Both the position numbers and the translations under genes were made by a program. Below, in pieces: positions 45,742-55,204 of a stretch of 64,000 nucleotides of DNA; within the stretch, counting starts at the first letter, position 1, and each line of letters begins with the position of its first letter. The notes under the pieces were generated by a model that had not been told where the DNA came from, searched no databases, and was given only the letters and a program-made list of their open reading frames with translations. The DNA is from CAVPFA01 sp963703655 (lineage in GTDB: Bacteria; Actinomycetota; Acidimicrobiia; Acidimicrobiales; Bog-793), in the NCBI GenBank assembly GCA_963703655.1, contig CAVPFA010000003.1, positions 1,922,001 through 1,986,000 on the forward strand. The letters are read 5' to 3'.

Positions 45742-47143
45742 CGATCGTGATGCCGGTCACCCTCAGCGTCGGCTGTCCGCAGCCGACGGGGACGCTCTGT
45801 CCGTCCTTGCCGCAGGTACCTGGGCACATGTCGAAGTCGTCGCCGATTGCGTCGATCTTGGAAAGGACATCCGGACCGTTGCCGATCAGGTTCGCGCTGC
45901 GAAGCGGCTCGGTGATGCGGCCATTCTCGATCAGGTAGGCCTCTGTCATCCCGAAGACGAAGTCTCCGGTTGCGGTGTTGACCTGTCCGCCGCCGAGCTG
46001 CGCCACGTAGACGCCGTGCGGCGTCTGCGACACGATCTCGTCCGGGTCCTCCTCGCCGGCGAGGAGGAACGTGTTGGTCATGCGGACCATCGGCAGGTGC
46101 TGGTAGCTCTGGCGGCGGCCGTTGCCCGAAGAGGCTCGCCCCTCCTTGTGCGCGCGCAGGTGGTCCCACATGTAGTCCGTGAGCACCCCGTCTTGGATGA
46201 GCACGTTTCGCTGCGCCGGCCGGCCCTCGTCGTCGATCCCGAGGCTGCCCCATTGAGGGCCTAGCGAGCCATCGTCGACGAGCGTGACGCCGCGGCTCGC
46301 GACAACTTGACCTCTGCGTCCTGTGTAGACCGAGCTGTCCTTCAAGATGTGGTCCGCCTCGAGGCCGTGCCCGCACGCCTCGTGGAAGAGGATCCCGCCC
46401 GACCCGCTCTTGATGACCACGGGCAGGACACCCGACGGGGCAGGGCGCGCGCCGAGCTTGGTGATGGCCCTCCGGGCTGCGTGTCGCGCGGCCTCTTCGA
46501 CCGGGTGCTCCTCGAACATTTCGTAGCCGAGCGTGAAAGCAAGCGTCTGGAAACCGGTCTGCATACCTCCGTCACCGGACGCGACACAGGTCACGTTCAC
46601 GCGGGTGCGGACGCGATCGTCGCCTGTCAGGAGGCCGTCGGAGTTTGCGACCAGGATTCGGCGCCGGCTGTCCGCGTACCCGGCGCTGACCTGGCCGATG
46701 GATGCTCCCGTCGATCGGGCGGCGTCGTCGACGCGAAGCAAGAGGTCGACCTTCGCCGACTTGGGTACAGGGCTCCGAAGCGTTGCCAATTCTCTCGGCG
46801 GGCTCGGGCCCTGCCTCGAGAGCGCTCTCTGGCGGACGACACCGTCACCGTCGCGCGCGACGGCCGCCGCCGCCTCTGCTGCAGCCAGCAGACCCTTCTC
46901 GGACAGGTCGGCCGTATGGGCGAATCCCGTGGTTTCTCCTGCGATGACCCTGATACCCGCACCGCGGTCCCGGCCGCTGGACAGCTCCTCGACCTTGCGG
47001 TCGTCGAGGACGATCCCTGTGCTCACGCGGTCCTCCGCGAAGATCTCCGCAAAGTTGCCGCCCCTGCGAAGTGCCTCGTGCAGAACCCTTTCGAGGACGG
47101 GGGCATCGACGAGCTCGCCGAGCGGGCTATCGGTCAGGGTCAT
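45722..47143 (-). CDS. tldD: Metalloprotease TldD
   Basis: The product has 473 residues. The zinc site is 'SGGILFHEACGHGLEADHIL' (HExxxH, residue ~257), with the family blocks 'AGIRVIAGETTGFAHTADLS' and the C-terminal Cys-containing 'IDAIGDDFDMCPGTCGKDGQ'. It forms the catalytic half of the TldD/TldE heterodimer. It is 54 bp downstream of the AIM24 gene and coupled to tldE. Confidence 0.95.
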   Translation of the reverse strand: MTLTDSPLGELVDAPVLERVLHEALRRGGNFAEIFAEDRVSTGIVLDDRKVEELSSGRDRGAGIRVIAGETTGFAHTADLSEKGLLAAAEAAAAVARDGDGVVRQRALSRQGPSPPRELATLRSPVPKSAKVDLLLRVDDAARSTGASIGQVSAGYADSRRRILVANSDGLLTGDDRVRTRVNVTCVASGDGGMQTGFQTLAFTLGYEMFEEHPVEEAARHAARRAITKLGARPAPSGVLPVVIKSGSGGILFHEACGHGLEADHILKDSSVYTGRRGQVVASRGVTLVDDGSLGPQWGSLGIDDEGRPAQRNVLIQDGVLTDYMWDHLRAHKEGRASSGNGRRQSYQHLPMVRMTNTFLLAGEEDPDEIVSQTPHGVYVAQLGGGQVNTATGDFVFGMTEAYLIENGRITEPLRSANLIGNGPDVLSKIDAIGDDFDMCPGTCGKDGQSVPVGCGQPTLRVTGITIGGTASA

Positions 47144-47197
47144 CGCTTGCTCCTTCGAGCCGTCGAGCCCGATCGCAGCCGCCTTGCGGCCGAGAGG

Positions 47198-47953
47198 TCA
47201 GAACTTCCGGCCGAGCACGCTGCCGAGCACGCCACCGGCGACCCCGGCGGTCGCCGCGCTCTCGTTGTGGTCGCCAAGGTAGGGCGCGAGGGCGTGAGCA
47301 AGGACCGGGAGCGGCATGCTCTGGAGCCAGACGCTTCCTGGGCCGGTGAGGACGACGACGTGATGCCCGTCCTGGCCGAACATGCGGTTCGCGATCCCTG
47401 GCAGGCGCGTCGTCTGGAAGCTCACGGTTGCGTGGAAGGCTCCGACGTGTCCGGGATGAACACACAGACTTTGTCCTGCGGCGAGCTCGTAGGTGGAGAC
47501 CTCCCCCGAGAGCTCGATCCAGGCGGTTCCGTGCCCCTCGAGGCGCTGGAGGATGAAGCCTTCACCGCCGAAGATGGCGCCCCCGAAGGTTTGTTGGAGG
47601 GCGACCGTCGGCTGGATGTCCGGCGTACCGCAGAGCCACCCATGGCGATGGACGAGGTATTCCGATCCGGGCGAGACCTCGACCGAGAAGATCCGTCCGG
47701 GAAGCTTTGCCGCCAGCACCAGCATCCCCGGGCCACCGGTGGGCTCGTAACGGGTCAGGAAGATCCCGCCTCCGCCGGCCACCCGCTTCAGGCCGGCCAT
47801 GAAGCCGCCAGTACCTCCGGTGTTGGCGGTCTGACTCAGTTGCATGTTTGCGGACATCCAGGCGATGTCGCCATGAGTCGACACGACCGCCTCGCCAGGC
47901 TCGAGGATCAGCTCGAGCACGGGGAGAGTGGATCCCTTCACGTCGGCCTTCAT
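47198..47953 (-). CDS. AIM24-family protein
   Basis: The protein is 251 residues, with an all-beta pattern rich in glycine: 'LPVLELILEPGEAVVSTHGD', 'GGIFLTRYEPTGGPGMLVLA', 'GGEGFILQRLEGHGTAWIEL', matching the AIM24 (TIGR00266) double-stranded helix fold. The C-terminal 'GVAGGVLGSVLGRKF' may be membrane associated. Bacterial members are uncharacterised; the yeast name comes from mitochondrial biogenesis. AGGGGG precedes the ATG. It heads the operon AIM24 - tldD - tldE - PHP. Confidence 0.88.
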   Translation of the reverse strand: MKADVKGSTLPVLELILEPGEAVVSTHGDIAWMSANMQLSQTANTGGTGGFMAGLKRVAGGGGIFLTRYEPTGGPGMLVLAAKLPGRIFSVEVSPGSEYLVHRHGWLCGTPDIQPTVALQQTFGGAIFGGEGFILQRLEGHGTAWIELSGEVSTYELAAGQSLCVHPGHVGAFHATVSFQTTRLPGIANRMFGQDGHHVVVLTGPGSVWLQSMPLPVLAHALAPYLGDHNESAATAGVAGGVLGSVLGRKF

Positions 47954-48144
47954 CGAAAAGCCCCCTTGTCATCTAACGGCGATCCGGCACCTCGTCCGGC
48001 CATCGGGCTCAGTTTGCCCCCTGGCGAGGCCGGCGTCGAGGCGCAGCCGCTTGGTTGTCCGCACGGGCTCGGCCCCGCTGAGGATCCCCGTTATTCAGGT
48101 GACGGCTCGGTAGCATCCGCGAAGCAGAGAGTTGTGGAGGGCAA

Positions 48145-49185
48145 ATGGACGAGAACGAGGCAGTCGACGAACGGCAGCTGGCCACTCCGATCTTCAACGT
48201 CTACCGGCGCGGTTACGACCCCGAGCAGGTGGACCGGTACGTGGCGGACCAGCAGCGGCGGCTCGATGACGCGCTCCATCGGGCTTCTGAGTCCGAACGG
48301 CGGCTCGCCGCAGCGGTGGGCCAACTCCGCGAGCTGCACCGCCGCGTGGCCGCGTACGAGAGTGAGACCCGCACCGCGCAACCGCCTCAGCTGGACACCC
48401 TCGGCGAGCGCGTACAGCGGATTCTCCAAGAGGCATGGGAGGGGGCTTACACCCTGCGCCAGGAGGCCGAACGCGAGGTGAACGAGCTGCGTGAGACGGT
48501 CGCAGAAGAGGTGAACGAGGTGCGCGAGGTCGCGAGTCGCGAGGCTGCCGACGTCGTCGACCAGGCCACGAGGCGCGCTCTGGCGATCCGGGACGAGACA
48601 GAGCGCCGGCGCCACGCGTACCTGCAGCGAATCGAACAGGACCGCGAACGTGCCGTGTCGCAGATCACCTACCTCTTCGACCAACGCCAGGGAGCCATCG
48701 CCGAGCTGGCCCGGTTGCAGACCACCGTTCAGGCAGTCGTCGAGGAGATGGCCCGCAGCCCACTCGGTCGGCCTGCGGCGGGAGTGGCCGTCGCGGCGGC
48801 GTCGCCCGTGTCCAATGACGGCAGTCCGGCGCTTCCGCCCGAAGACGGCACCAGCGTGAGACCCGATCGCCCTTCGGTTGCATTGCGCCCGACCGAGCCG
48901 GCCGGTTCGCACGCTTGGCTGGAGGGCGCTGACGAGCAGGCAGCTGATGAGCGCATGGCCCCCGCATTTGACGATTCGCCCGAGGACGAGCAGAGCGAGA
49001 TGACGGTTGCCGTCGGCGCGCCCGCCAGCTGGGACCTTCCCACTGCAGAGCAGCCTTCGGCTCCGGTACGCAGGCTCGCGGGCGTCTTCAATGCCGAGGG
49101 CTCCGAGCCGGAGGTCCCTGATCCGCCGCAGCCGACAGCACGGCGAACCGGGTTGTTCGATGCAGAGCAGGAAGGTTGGGCCTGA
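48145..49185 (+). CDS. DivIVA-domain coiled-coil protein
   Basis: The product is 346 residues. The N-terminal 'ATPIFNVYRRGYDPEQVDRY' is a DivIVA/SepF-type membrane-targeting motif (FxxxxRGYxxxxVD), followed by a long coiled coil (~45-200, many Arg/Glu heptads) and a disordered acidic, Ala/Pro-rich tail. Similar actinobacterial proteins (Wag31 paralogues) mark cell poles or septa. GGAGGG precedes the ATG, and TAGCAT (~48,112) could be the -10. It fits the division theme of the neighbouring SepX/Glp genes. Confidence 0.85.
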   Translation: MDENEAVDERQLATPIFNVYRRGYDPEQVDRYVADQQRRLDDALHRASESERRLAAAVGQLRELHRRVAAYESETRTAQPPQLDTLGERVQRILQEAWEGAYTLRQEAEREVNELRETVAEEVNEVREVASREAADVVDQATRRALAIRDETERRRHAYLQRIEQDRERAVSQITYLFDQRQGAIAELARLQTTVQAVVEEMARSPLGRPAAGVAVAAASPVSNDGSPALPPEDGTSVRPDRPSVALRPTEPAGSHAWLEGADEQAADERMAPAFDDSPEDEQSEMTVAVGAPASWDLPTAEQPSAPVRRLAGVFNAEGSEPEVPDPPQPTARRTGLFDAEQEGWA

Positions 49186-49292
49186 CCTTCCCGCTCGCGC
49201 CGAAGCTGGTTGCCAGGGCACGCCGGCGGTAGGTCCAGTCGGTATCGCGCCATGGCGCCGATGCCCCCATTGCCTGCACGTATGCTGGAAAT

Positions 49293-49805
49293 GTGCGCGC
49301 GGTGGAGGCCGAGAGTGAGACATTCGACTCAGGGTCGTCCGAAGACGAGGTCGAAGAGGTCCTAGCCCGGCTTCGGTCATCCGGCGGTCGTGTGACGACA
49401 CCGAGGCGTCTTCTCGTCCGCTCTTTGTTCGGGGCGGTGGGGCACCGGACAGCCGAGGAGCTCGCGACCGAGATCCAGGCTCAGGCCCCCGACGTGTCCA
49501 TCTCGACGGTGTATCGGAACCTCGAGGAACTCGAGCGCCTCGGTGTGGTCGTGCACGCGCACCTGGGGCACGGGCCGGCGACCTATCACCTCGCCAGCGC
49601 GGTGCACGGGCACCTGGTCTGCGAAAGGTGCGCCACGCATATCGAGATCGAGGACGGATTCTTCGCGGATCTCCGACGTCGTGCCATCGCCGACTTCGGG
49701 TTCGCGATCGACCCTCGCCACTTCGCCGTGATCGGTCTTTGCGCGGCGTGCCGGTTGGACGCCGAAGACCTCGGGGACGACCTGGAGGACTTGGGCGGCA
49801 GCTGA
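49293..49805 (+). CDS. Fur-family metalloregulator
   Basis: The product has 170 residues from GTG. The winged helix is 'RVTTPRRLLVRSLFGAVGHR' with 'ISTVYRNLEELERLGVVVHA' as recognition helix and wing. Metal ligands are visible in 'HLGHGPATYHLASAVHGHLV' and structural zinc pairs 'CERCATH' and 'CAACRLD'. Subclass (iron, zinc or peroxide sensing) is not certain; no neighbouring transport or catalase gene supports one. Confidence 0.88.
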   Translation: MRAVEAESETFDSGSSEDEVEEVLARLRSSGGRVTTPRRLLVRSLFGAVGHRTAEELATEIQAQAPDVSISTVYRNLEELERLGVVVHAHLGHGPATYHLASAVHGHLVCERCATHIEIEDGFFADLRRRAIADFGFAIDPRHFAVIGLCAACRLDAEDLGDDLEDLGGS

Positions 49806-49865
49806 GGAACTTCGTGCCCTTGCGCCTCTCTTAAGAGGTGGCACCGTGATCGGGACTGGAACGGG

Positions 49866-50327
49866 TCAGGCCCCGATCGGTGCTCCCGATCGGCGTTCGC
49901 GAAGGGCGAGGTCCGCCTCGCGGAGCCTGTGACCCATGGCCCGGAGGAGCGCCAGGGTGATCTCAGGAGAGACGGTCAACAGATTCTCGAATTCCGAGCG
50001 CGAAAGCACGAGCGCTCGGGTCGGTGTGCTTGTCGCGACCGAGGCGACGCGCGTCCCGCCGTCGAGGATCGCCATCTCCCCGCAGAAGCCTCCAGAACCG
50101 ATCGTTGCCCTGTTCCGGCCCTGCACGCTGACTATGGCCTCGCCCTCGATGATGACGAAGAACTCCGTGCCGATATGGCCCTCACGGCACAGCACTTCAC
50201 CGGCGGGAAGATCGAGCGCGACCGTCAGCGACGCGATCTGGCGAAGCTGCCGCGCGTTGCACTTGGCGAACAGCGGAATCGAGCGAAGCAATCGCACCTT
50301 GGCGTCGGACTTGATCAAGGGCGACAT
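49866..50327 (-). CDS. Cyclic nucleotide-binding domain protein
   Basis: This protein of 153 residues is a single cNMP-binding beta roll: 'LFAKCNARQLRQIASLTVAL', 'LPAGEVLCREGHIGTEFFVI', the phosphate-binding cassette 'GSGGFCGEMAILDGGTRVAS' with the key 'GE..IL....R', and 'LLRAMGHRLREADLALRE' as the C-terminal helix. There is no DNA-binding HTH, so it is not a CRP-type transcription factor by itself. Partner unknown. Confidence 0.85.
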   Translation of the reverse strand: MSPLIKSDAKVRLLRSIPLFAKCNARQLRQIASLTVALDLPAGEVLCREGHIGTEFFVIIEGEAIVSVQGRNRATIGSGGFCGEMAILDGGTRVASVATSTPTRALVLSRSEFENLLTVSPEITLALLRAMGHRLREADLALRERRSGAPIGA

Positions 50328-50433
50328 GGTAACGCGCTAGGCCGAAGTTTGACCCCGCCTGTCCGTCGAGTACCGCCAATCTGCCCTCGTTTTCGCAGCC
50401 ATCGAGCGCTACCGAGCTCGCCGCCCCGAAGGG

Positions 50434-52980
50434 CTACGTCCGCCCGGAGGCCGAGCCCAGGTCCGCCAGCGCGGTGCGGACCTGGGCTACGCGGCCGAAC
50501 TCGCGCAGCACCCTCACGCTGACGACGTGCGCGGTCGCGGGGGTTGTCGAGCTCGCGAGGAGCGTCGCCTCGTCGATCAGGAAATGGCAGTAACCCGTCT
50601 CGAGAGCAGCGAAGACCCGCGGGATCCGGGCTCCGTCGAACGCAGCCGCCGTCAGCTGGTGCTTGATGATGCCTGCGACAAAGTCCCGGGACACCTCGAG
50701 CCGGCGGAGCGCGGAGACGATCGAGTCGTAGGTGCTGTCACCAGGGCTCGTGCTCTCGACGGCGTTCGTGTCGGCGATCAGCGTCGCCGCCCCGAATTCG
50801 CCCACGCTTGAGTCGAGCTGCTTGTAACAGGCGGCCAGCCGCTCGGTCGACGGCCGGTCGAGCGCCTGGTTCGGACGGGCCAGGATCTGGCTGATGACCC
50901 GGCCGTCGGGGGTGTAGTCGTCACGAAGCCCCATCAGGTACATCATCGTCGGCTGGATGTCGGTTTCGTCGATCCAGGTCCCCGGGTTGTTGATCTGCAC
51001 TGAGGTCATCTGACCGCTGTTCGGCCCGGCTGAGTTGGGCCCAGCGGCCGGTCCCGAACCGTCGACTCCGAGATTCGCCACCCCCGGGCCGACGATGCCG
51101 GCCCAGTTGTTGTTGATCTCGGCCGCGTAGTCGCCGTGGTCCCAGGCAAATCCCGTGTTCTGGGTCACGCACGCGCCCGAGCAGCTCGTACCACCGTCGA
51201 ACAGGTAGTAGTCCGGTTTGGCGAAGAGCGCGAAGGTCGGCGTCCGGGCGGGATCGGAGTTCACCATGTGGAGGATCGCCTCCTCAGTCGGGTCGGCGAG
51301 GTAGTTCGCGATCGTCTGGCTGGAGCCCGTGTACGGGTTGCTCGCGGTGAGCCCCGCGACGTCGTGCTCGAGCTGGCGCACCTTCGGGTCCGTCGCCGAG
51401 GGGTTGCCCGTGACGTAGATCTCAGGAGCGGTGTCGGCCTCCATCGACAACGGCGTCGTGTCGGACTTCTGCGTGGCGAGCAGGCCTGTCAGGTTCCCGT
51501 CGAGCTCGCCGAACGAACCGGCCGGGTACGTGCACGCCACGTCGGGCGTCACGGTCGGCCCGCTCACCGTGGCGCCGTCGCAGGTGGCCGGCGTCGGCTG
51601 GATCGCCCGTCCGACGTTCGCACCGGCCTCGTGGTCGCCCTCGTCCGAGCTGAACACGAACAGCGTGTTCTTCGCCGTGATGCCGTCGCTCGCGAGCCTT
51701 GCGAAGAACGTCGAGAACGCCTGGTTGTAGTACTGCGCCTGCTCGACGTAGCAGGCGGAGCCGCTGCCGAGCGCGTCGGGCGCGGTGTCGCACGCCGAGA
51801 GACCCGGGATGAACTCGTTCCCGTGGATGTCGGCGATGTAGCCGTAGGTGACCGGGACGCCGGACTCGAGCATGTCGGCCATGTAGGCAAGCGTCTGCGA
51901 CGCGTTGATGCTCCCGAAGCCGGGGAATCCAGGGTGATTGGTCAGGAAGGCGCCGTCGATCTCGTTGCCGTTCTCGTCCACGAGATTCCCGGCAGCGTTC
52001 GTCACCTGGTAGCCGTGGTGCGTCAGGTTCGGCGTGCCGGCACCCAGCTGAGGGGCGATGTACCTGTGACCGAAGAGGGCCTGGTATCCGTGGTACCCGC
52101 CCGGTTCGTCAGGGAGCAGGTCGCCGACCGCTGCCGGCGAGGGCGTGCTCTGGCCGAACTTGAGCGCCTTGGCCGAGGCACACAGTTGCGCTCCCTTCGC
52201 GCAGTGGACGGCCAGGCCGACGTAGTCCGCCGTCTCGGGGTCCTTGAAGGAGTCGGGGTCCGCCGCCAGCTGCTGTGCCTCGGGGCTGCCGGCTCCGAAG
52301 ACCTTGGGGATGTCGACCGACGGGTTCTCGAGGACCATGTTCGCCGTGGCGACGTCGCCGACGTTGCAGCCGGCACGGGTGAAGGGCACCCAGGGTGCCG
52401 GCGTCTCCCGGGTCGGAGCGATCGTCCGAGGCGAGGTGGCCGGGGGAACGGGCGAGTAGACCATCGATGGGTTGGTGTCGTGCCCCACGTTCGGGACCTT
52501 CGCCGTGTCGAAGATCGGGTCGGTCCAGTAAGCGAAGGAGTCGGCCGGGTCGGTCGTGCCGTCGGCGTTGTAGCTCTGGTAGCTGTTGGAGATCGGCATA
52601 CCGGCCCGGTCGCCGTACAAGCCCGTATACGTGGTGAGGCTGTCGTCTGCGGTGTGGGCGATGAGCGGCGTGTGGTTGTTGGAGAGCAAGGTGCCGTTGT
52701 TCTCGATGAAGTGCTCGAGCGAGGGGATCATCTCGATGTCCGAAGGGACGTTCGGGTTGTCGCGGTTGAAGTGCACGTTGTCGAACACGATCTCGACGAC
52801 GTGCTTGACCCCGCCTTTGAGCTGGCAGCCGTTCGAGGCCCTCACGTGGTCCCGGGTCGCAGGCCCGCGGTACGAGGGGGCCCTCGAGGCGCCCGCCGCC
52901 CCGCCGGCGGCGACGACCGCCATCGTGGTCAGCAGGGCCCCTGAAACCGAAATTCGTATCAACCGTTGTCTGAGGCGCAT
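50434..52980 (-). CDS. Secreted alkaline-phosphatase-superfamily protein
   Basis: The product is 848 residues. A signal peptide is clear ('RISVSGALLTTMAVVAAGGA', Ala-rich cleavage near 30). The mature protein has 'HVVEIVFDNVHFNRDNPNVP' at its start and 'LFVFSSDEGDHEAGANVGRA' and 'FAWDHGDYAAEINNNWAGIV' later, resembling the Asp/His metal ligands of the alkaline phosphatase / phosphodiesterase / sulfatase superfamily. The substrate is unknown. A perfect 8-bp hairpin (53,003-53,021) sits just upstream of its start. Confidence 0.75.
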   Translation of the reverse strand: MRLRQRLIRISVSGALLTTMAVVAAGGAAGASRAPSYRGPATRDHVRASNGCQLKGGVKHVVEIVFDNVHFNRDNPNVPSDIEMIPSLEHFIENNGTLLSNNHTPLIAHTADDSLTTYTGLYGDRAGMPISNSYQSYNADGTTDPADSFAYWTDPIFDTAKVPNVGHDTNPSMVYSPVPPATSPRTIAPTRETPAPWVPFTRAGCNVGDVATANMVLENPSVDIPKVFGAGSPEAQQLAADPDSFKDPETADYVGLAVHCAKGAQLCASAKALKFGQSTPSPAAVGDLLPDEPGGYHGYQALFGHRYIAPQLGAGTPNLTHHGYQVTNAAGNLVDENGNEIDGAFLTNHPGFPGFGSINASQTLAYMADMLESGVPVTYGYIADIHGNEFIPGLSACDTAPDALGSGSACYVEQAQYYNQAFSTFFARLASDGITAKNTLFVFSSDEGDHEAGANVGRAIQPTPATCDGATVSGPTVTPDVACTYPAGSFGELDGNLTGLLATQKSDTTPLSMEADTAPEIYVTGNPSATDPKVRQLEHDVAGLTASNPYTGSSQTIANYLADPTEEAILHMVNSDPARTPTFALFAKPDYYLFDGGTSCSGACVTQNTGFAWDHGDYAAEINNNWAGIVGPGVANLGVDGSGPAAGPNSAGPNSGQMTSVQINNPGTWIDETDIQPTMMYLMGLRDDYTPDGRVISQILARPNQALDRPSTERLAACYKQLDSSVGEFGAATLIADTNAVESTSPGDSTYDSIVSALRRLEVSRDFVAGIIKHQLTAAAFDGARIPRVFAALETGYCHFLIDEATLLASSTTPATAHVVSVRVLREFGRVAQVRTALADLGSASGRT

Positions 52981-53002
52981 ATCGACTCCCCCGTTCGTCT
53001 GG

Positions 53003-53021
53003 CGCAGGCGAAACGCCTGCG
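53003..53021. other. Perfect 8-bp hairpin near phosphatase start
   Basis: CGCAGGCG-AAA-CGCCTGCG forms a perfect stem with a three-base loop, 22 bp upstream of the phosphatase start. It has no T tract on either strand, so it is not a typical intrinsic terminator; it could be an operator or 5' leader structure. The rest of 53,022-53,321 shows no gene. Confidence 0.35.
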
Positions 53022-53321
53022 GTGCGCTAGGCCCGTGGCCGCGTCAGCCCCGGCAGCTCACTTTTACGCCCCCCGGATGACGCGTGGTTGAACCCAGGGC
53101 GAATTCAATCAGAACAGTGGGTCAACTTGCCAGCGAATGGGCGGGCTTCGGGAGACGAGCGGGCCTCAGCGGAGGGCAGGGCGCCCCGGCGAGGAGGGAC
53201 CGGCTCTAGTGGAGGATCGGGAGCGGCGGAAGTTCTTAACCCGAAGTAATCCCTACGCATGCAAGGATGATCGCAGGAGTTTCGGGTTACAACTGGGACG
53301 GCGCGTCAAGGTGCCAGGCCA

Positions 53322-53394
53322 GGGCCGCTAGCTCATCGGGTAGAGCAGGGGACTTTTAATCCCAAGGTGCCGGGTTCGAGCCCCGGGCGGCCCA
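53322..53394 (+). tRNA. tRNA-Lys(TTT)
   Basis: A 73-nt cloverleaf: acceptor GGGCCGC with GCGGCCC, D arm TAGCTCATCGGGTAGAGC, anticodon loop CTTTTAA (anticodon TTT) and T arm GGGTTCGAGCCC. Discriminator A, followed by CC but no full CCA. The lowest anticodon-stem pair is mismatched (G-A). It is the target of the 6.7-kb island. Confidence 0.9.
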
Positions 53395-53396
53395 CC
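53351..53396. repeat. attL of the second island, 46-bp repeat in tRNA-Lys
   Basis: The last 44 bases of the tRNA-Lys gene plus two following bases are repeated exactly at 59,984-60,029. This copy is part of the intact gene. Confidence 0.92.
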
Positions 53397-53425
53397 TGTT
53401 CAGAGGCAGTCTCGCAGATAGTTTC

Positions 53426-53443
53426 TTGTAGTAGTGACTACAA
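53426..53443. promoter_or_regulatory. Candidate integrase arm-type site, left end
   Basis: TTGTAGT-AGTG-ACTACAA is a perfect 7-bp inverted repeat, 30 bp inside attL and 20 bp before the integrase start. The same ACTACAA heptamer recurs twice near the right end (59,864-59,870 and 59,875-59,881). Repeated sites of this kind near both att cores are expected for the N-terminal arm-binding domain of tyrosine integrases. It may also autoregulate int. Confidence 0.5.
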
Positions 53444-53462
53444 ATCGGCTACAGTCTCAATC

Positions 53463-54630
53463 GTGAACGGGACCAAAACAGAAGTAGCGCCGGGTGTGTG
53501 GCGGCTGCGCGTCTACATCGGCCGCAACGCCAAGGGGAACCCGGTACAGCGGACAAAGACGATCCACGCCGGGGGCAGGAGCGCCAAGCCGGGGGCCGGC
53601 GTTCGCCTTGCCGAGCGCGAGTTGGCGAACATGATCGCGGAGGCGAACAAGGGGAACACCGCGACGGGCACAGAGACGGTGGGCGATCTCCTCGACCAGT
53701 TCCTCGAGCACGCGGAATCTCGGGATCGATCACCCACGACGTTGCGGAAGTACCTCAGCATCGCGGACACCGTCGTTCGGCCCGAGCTCGGGCGGATCAA
53801 GCTCGCGAAGCTCACGGCCCGGGACCTCGACCGGGTGTACGCCAAGCTCACGAAGAAGGGGAACGCCGCGACGACTGTTCGCCGCGTTCACGCCCTCATC
53901 GGTGCCGCTCTCAGTCAGGCCGAGAAGTGGGAGATGGTCGACCGCAACGTTGCACGCAAAGCGACTCCACCCACCGTTCACCCCGAGCGCGTCGAGGCAC
54001 CGACCGCCGACGAGGTCCACGCGATCCTGACGGCCGCCGAGACGATGGATCCTGGCCTAGCGGCCTTCCTGTTCCTCGCCGCTCTGACGGGGGCTCGCAG
54101 GGGTGAGCTGTGCGCGCTCCGCTGGACGGACGTCGAATGGTCGACACGAACACTCCACATCGCTCGATCGATCTACGAGACGGCCGGCGGGGGATGGGGC
54201 GAGAAGGGCACGAAGTCCCACCAGGAACGCCGCATCGGCCTCGATGACGTCTCGCTTGAACTACTGCGTGGCCACCGGGCAGCGGTCGACGAGCTGGCCG
54301 CACAACTGGACCTTACGGTCCTCGAGGACGGGTTCGTGTTCAGCCGCTCGCCGGTCGGCTCCGAGCCGGTGCGCCCGGACGTCATCACCAAGTTCACCAT
54401 CCGGGCCGCGAAGAAGGCCGGCGTCGAGACTCACCTGCACATGCTTCGTCACTTCGACCGCGACTCAGGGCATCGCCGCCGGCTACGACCCCGTGACCGT
54501 CGCGGCCCGACACGGACACCGAGACCCATCGATCACGATGAGGATTTACAGCCACGTTCTAGAGCAGCGCGACCGGGAGCTGGCGACGGCAGTCGGACGG
54601 ACCCTGGCGCTGCCTGAGAAAGTTGGTTAA
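53463..54630 (+). CDS. Tyrosine integrase of the tRNA-Lys island, one frameshift
   Basis: I start at the GTG giving 'VNGTKTEVAPGVWRLRVYIG'; the frame is open further upstream into the tRNA. Arm-binding, SAM-like and catalytic domains follow: Arg in 'ALTGARRGELCALRWTDVEW', Lys in 'EKGTKSHQERRIGLDDVSLE' and His-x-x-Arg beginning in 'HLHMLRHF'. One extra base near 54,455 moves the rest into another frame, which supplies 'VTVAARHGHRDPSITMRIYS' (the second His and the Tyr) and the stop at 54,630. With that base removed, a ~388-residue integrase is complete. As read, it lacks the Tyr. Confidence 0.8.
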
Positions 54631-54653
54631 ACCTCAACGCCGGCAAAGAATGC

Positions 54654-55124
54654 TTGACGTGGGTGGCCTCGAGTGGGAACATTTGTTCAGGTTGGTATGT
54701 CGCGTCCTACAAGACCCCCCTCGGCCCGGGAACTAGCGGCCAGGGCAGCGACGTACAGCGAGGACAATCCCCGGCCCTGTGGGAGGTTGCGCTAGCCCGA
54801 GACCCCGACGACAAGTTCAATGCTGCCAAGATCGGGTGGGAGTACGAAGACCGGATAGACGCCGAGGCCGATCTCATCGAGCAGGCCAGCATCGAACGGG
54901 AGAGCGAAGAGCTCTACGGGGACATCTTCCAACATCCTCATCCCGGGTGGCTAGCGAAGTGGTCTCGAAAGGGTTTGTGCCGCCATTGCGAGCTCGACCC
55001 CGCGCGGAGTGGCGACAACCTCTGCAAACCGTGTTCGATGTACCGCGACCGCCACCAAGGTCAGCTACCACCTGAACGCCTGCTCGAGCGCCGTCGGCAA
55101 CGGAAGGCTGACGCGACCTCCTAA
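54654..55124 (+). CDS. Hypothetical protein with a C-terminal zinc ribbon
   Basis: The product has 156 residues (TTG start uncertain; later starts are possible). The C-terminal part has 'CRHCELDPARSGDNLCKPCS', a CxxC...CxxC zinc ribbon, followed by a basic helix. The middle is acidic and Glu-rich ('DRIDAEADLIEQASIERESE'). No known family. A strong terminator follows within 40 bp, closing the integrase unit. Confidence 0.5.
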   Translation: MTWVASSGNICSGWYVASYKTPLGPGTSGQGSDVQRGQSPALWEVALARDPDDKFNAAKIGWEYEDRIDAEADLIEQASIERESEELYGDIFQHPHPGWLAKWSRKGLCRHCELDPARSGDNLCKPCSMYRDRHQGQLPPERLLERRRQRKADATS

Positions 55125-55163
55125 AAAATCGAACCCGGTTACGGCCGGTCCATAGAACGAACT

Positions 55164-55185
55164 GAGCGCCTTCGGGCGCTCTTTT
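55164..55185 (+). terminator. Rho-independent terminator
   Basis: GAGCGCC-TTCG-GGCGCTC followed by TTTT: a perfect 7-bp GC-rich stem with a stable TTCG tetraloop and a T run, 40 bp after the preceding gene. Confidence 0.85.
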
Positions 55186-55204
55186 CGCGCCGGTAGCTGA
55201 GAAC

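Noticed and set aside
46307..48481. 724-codon open frame on the plus strand
   Set aside because: It lies antisense to tldD and the AIM24 gene, whose motifs are clear, and its translation is low-complexity Arg/Ala/Asp with no domain.
51136..52944. 602-codon open frame on the plus strand
   Set aside because: It is antisense to the secreted phosphatase-superfamily gene and has a Val/Arg/Asp-biased sequence typical of a shadow frame in high-GC DNA.
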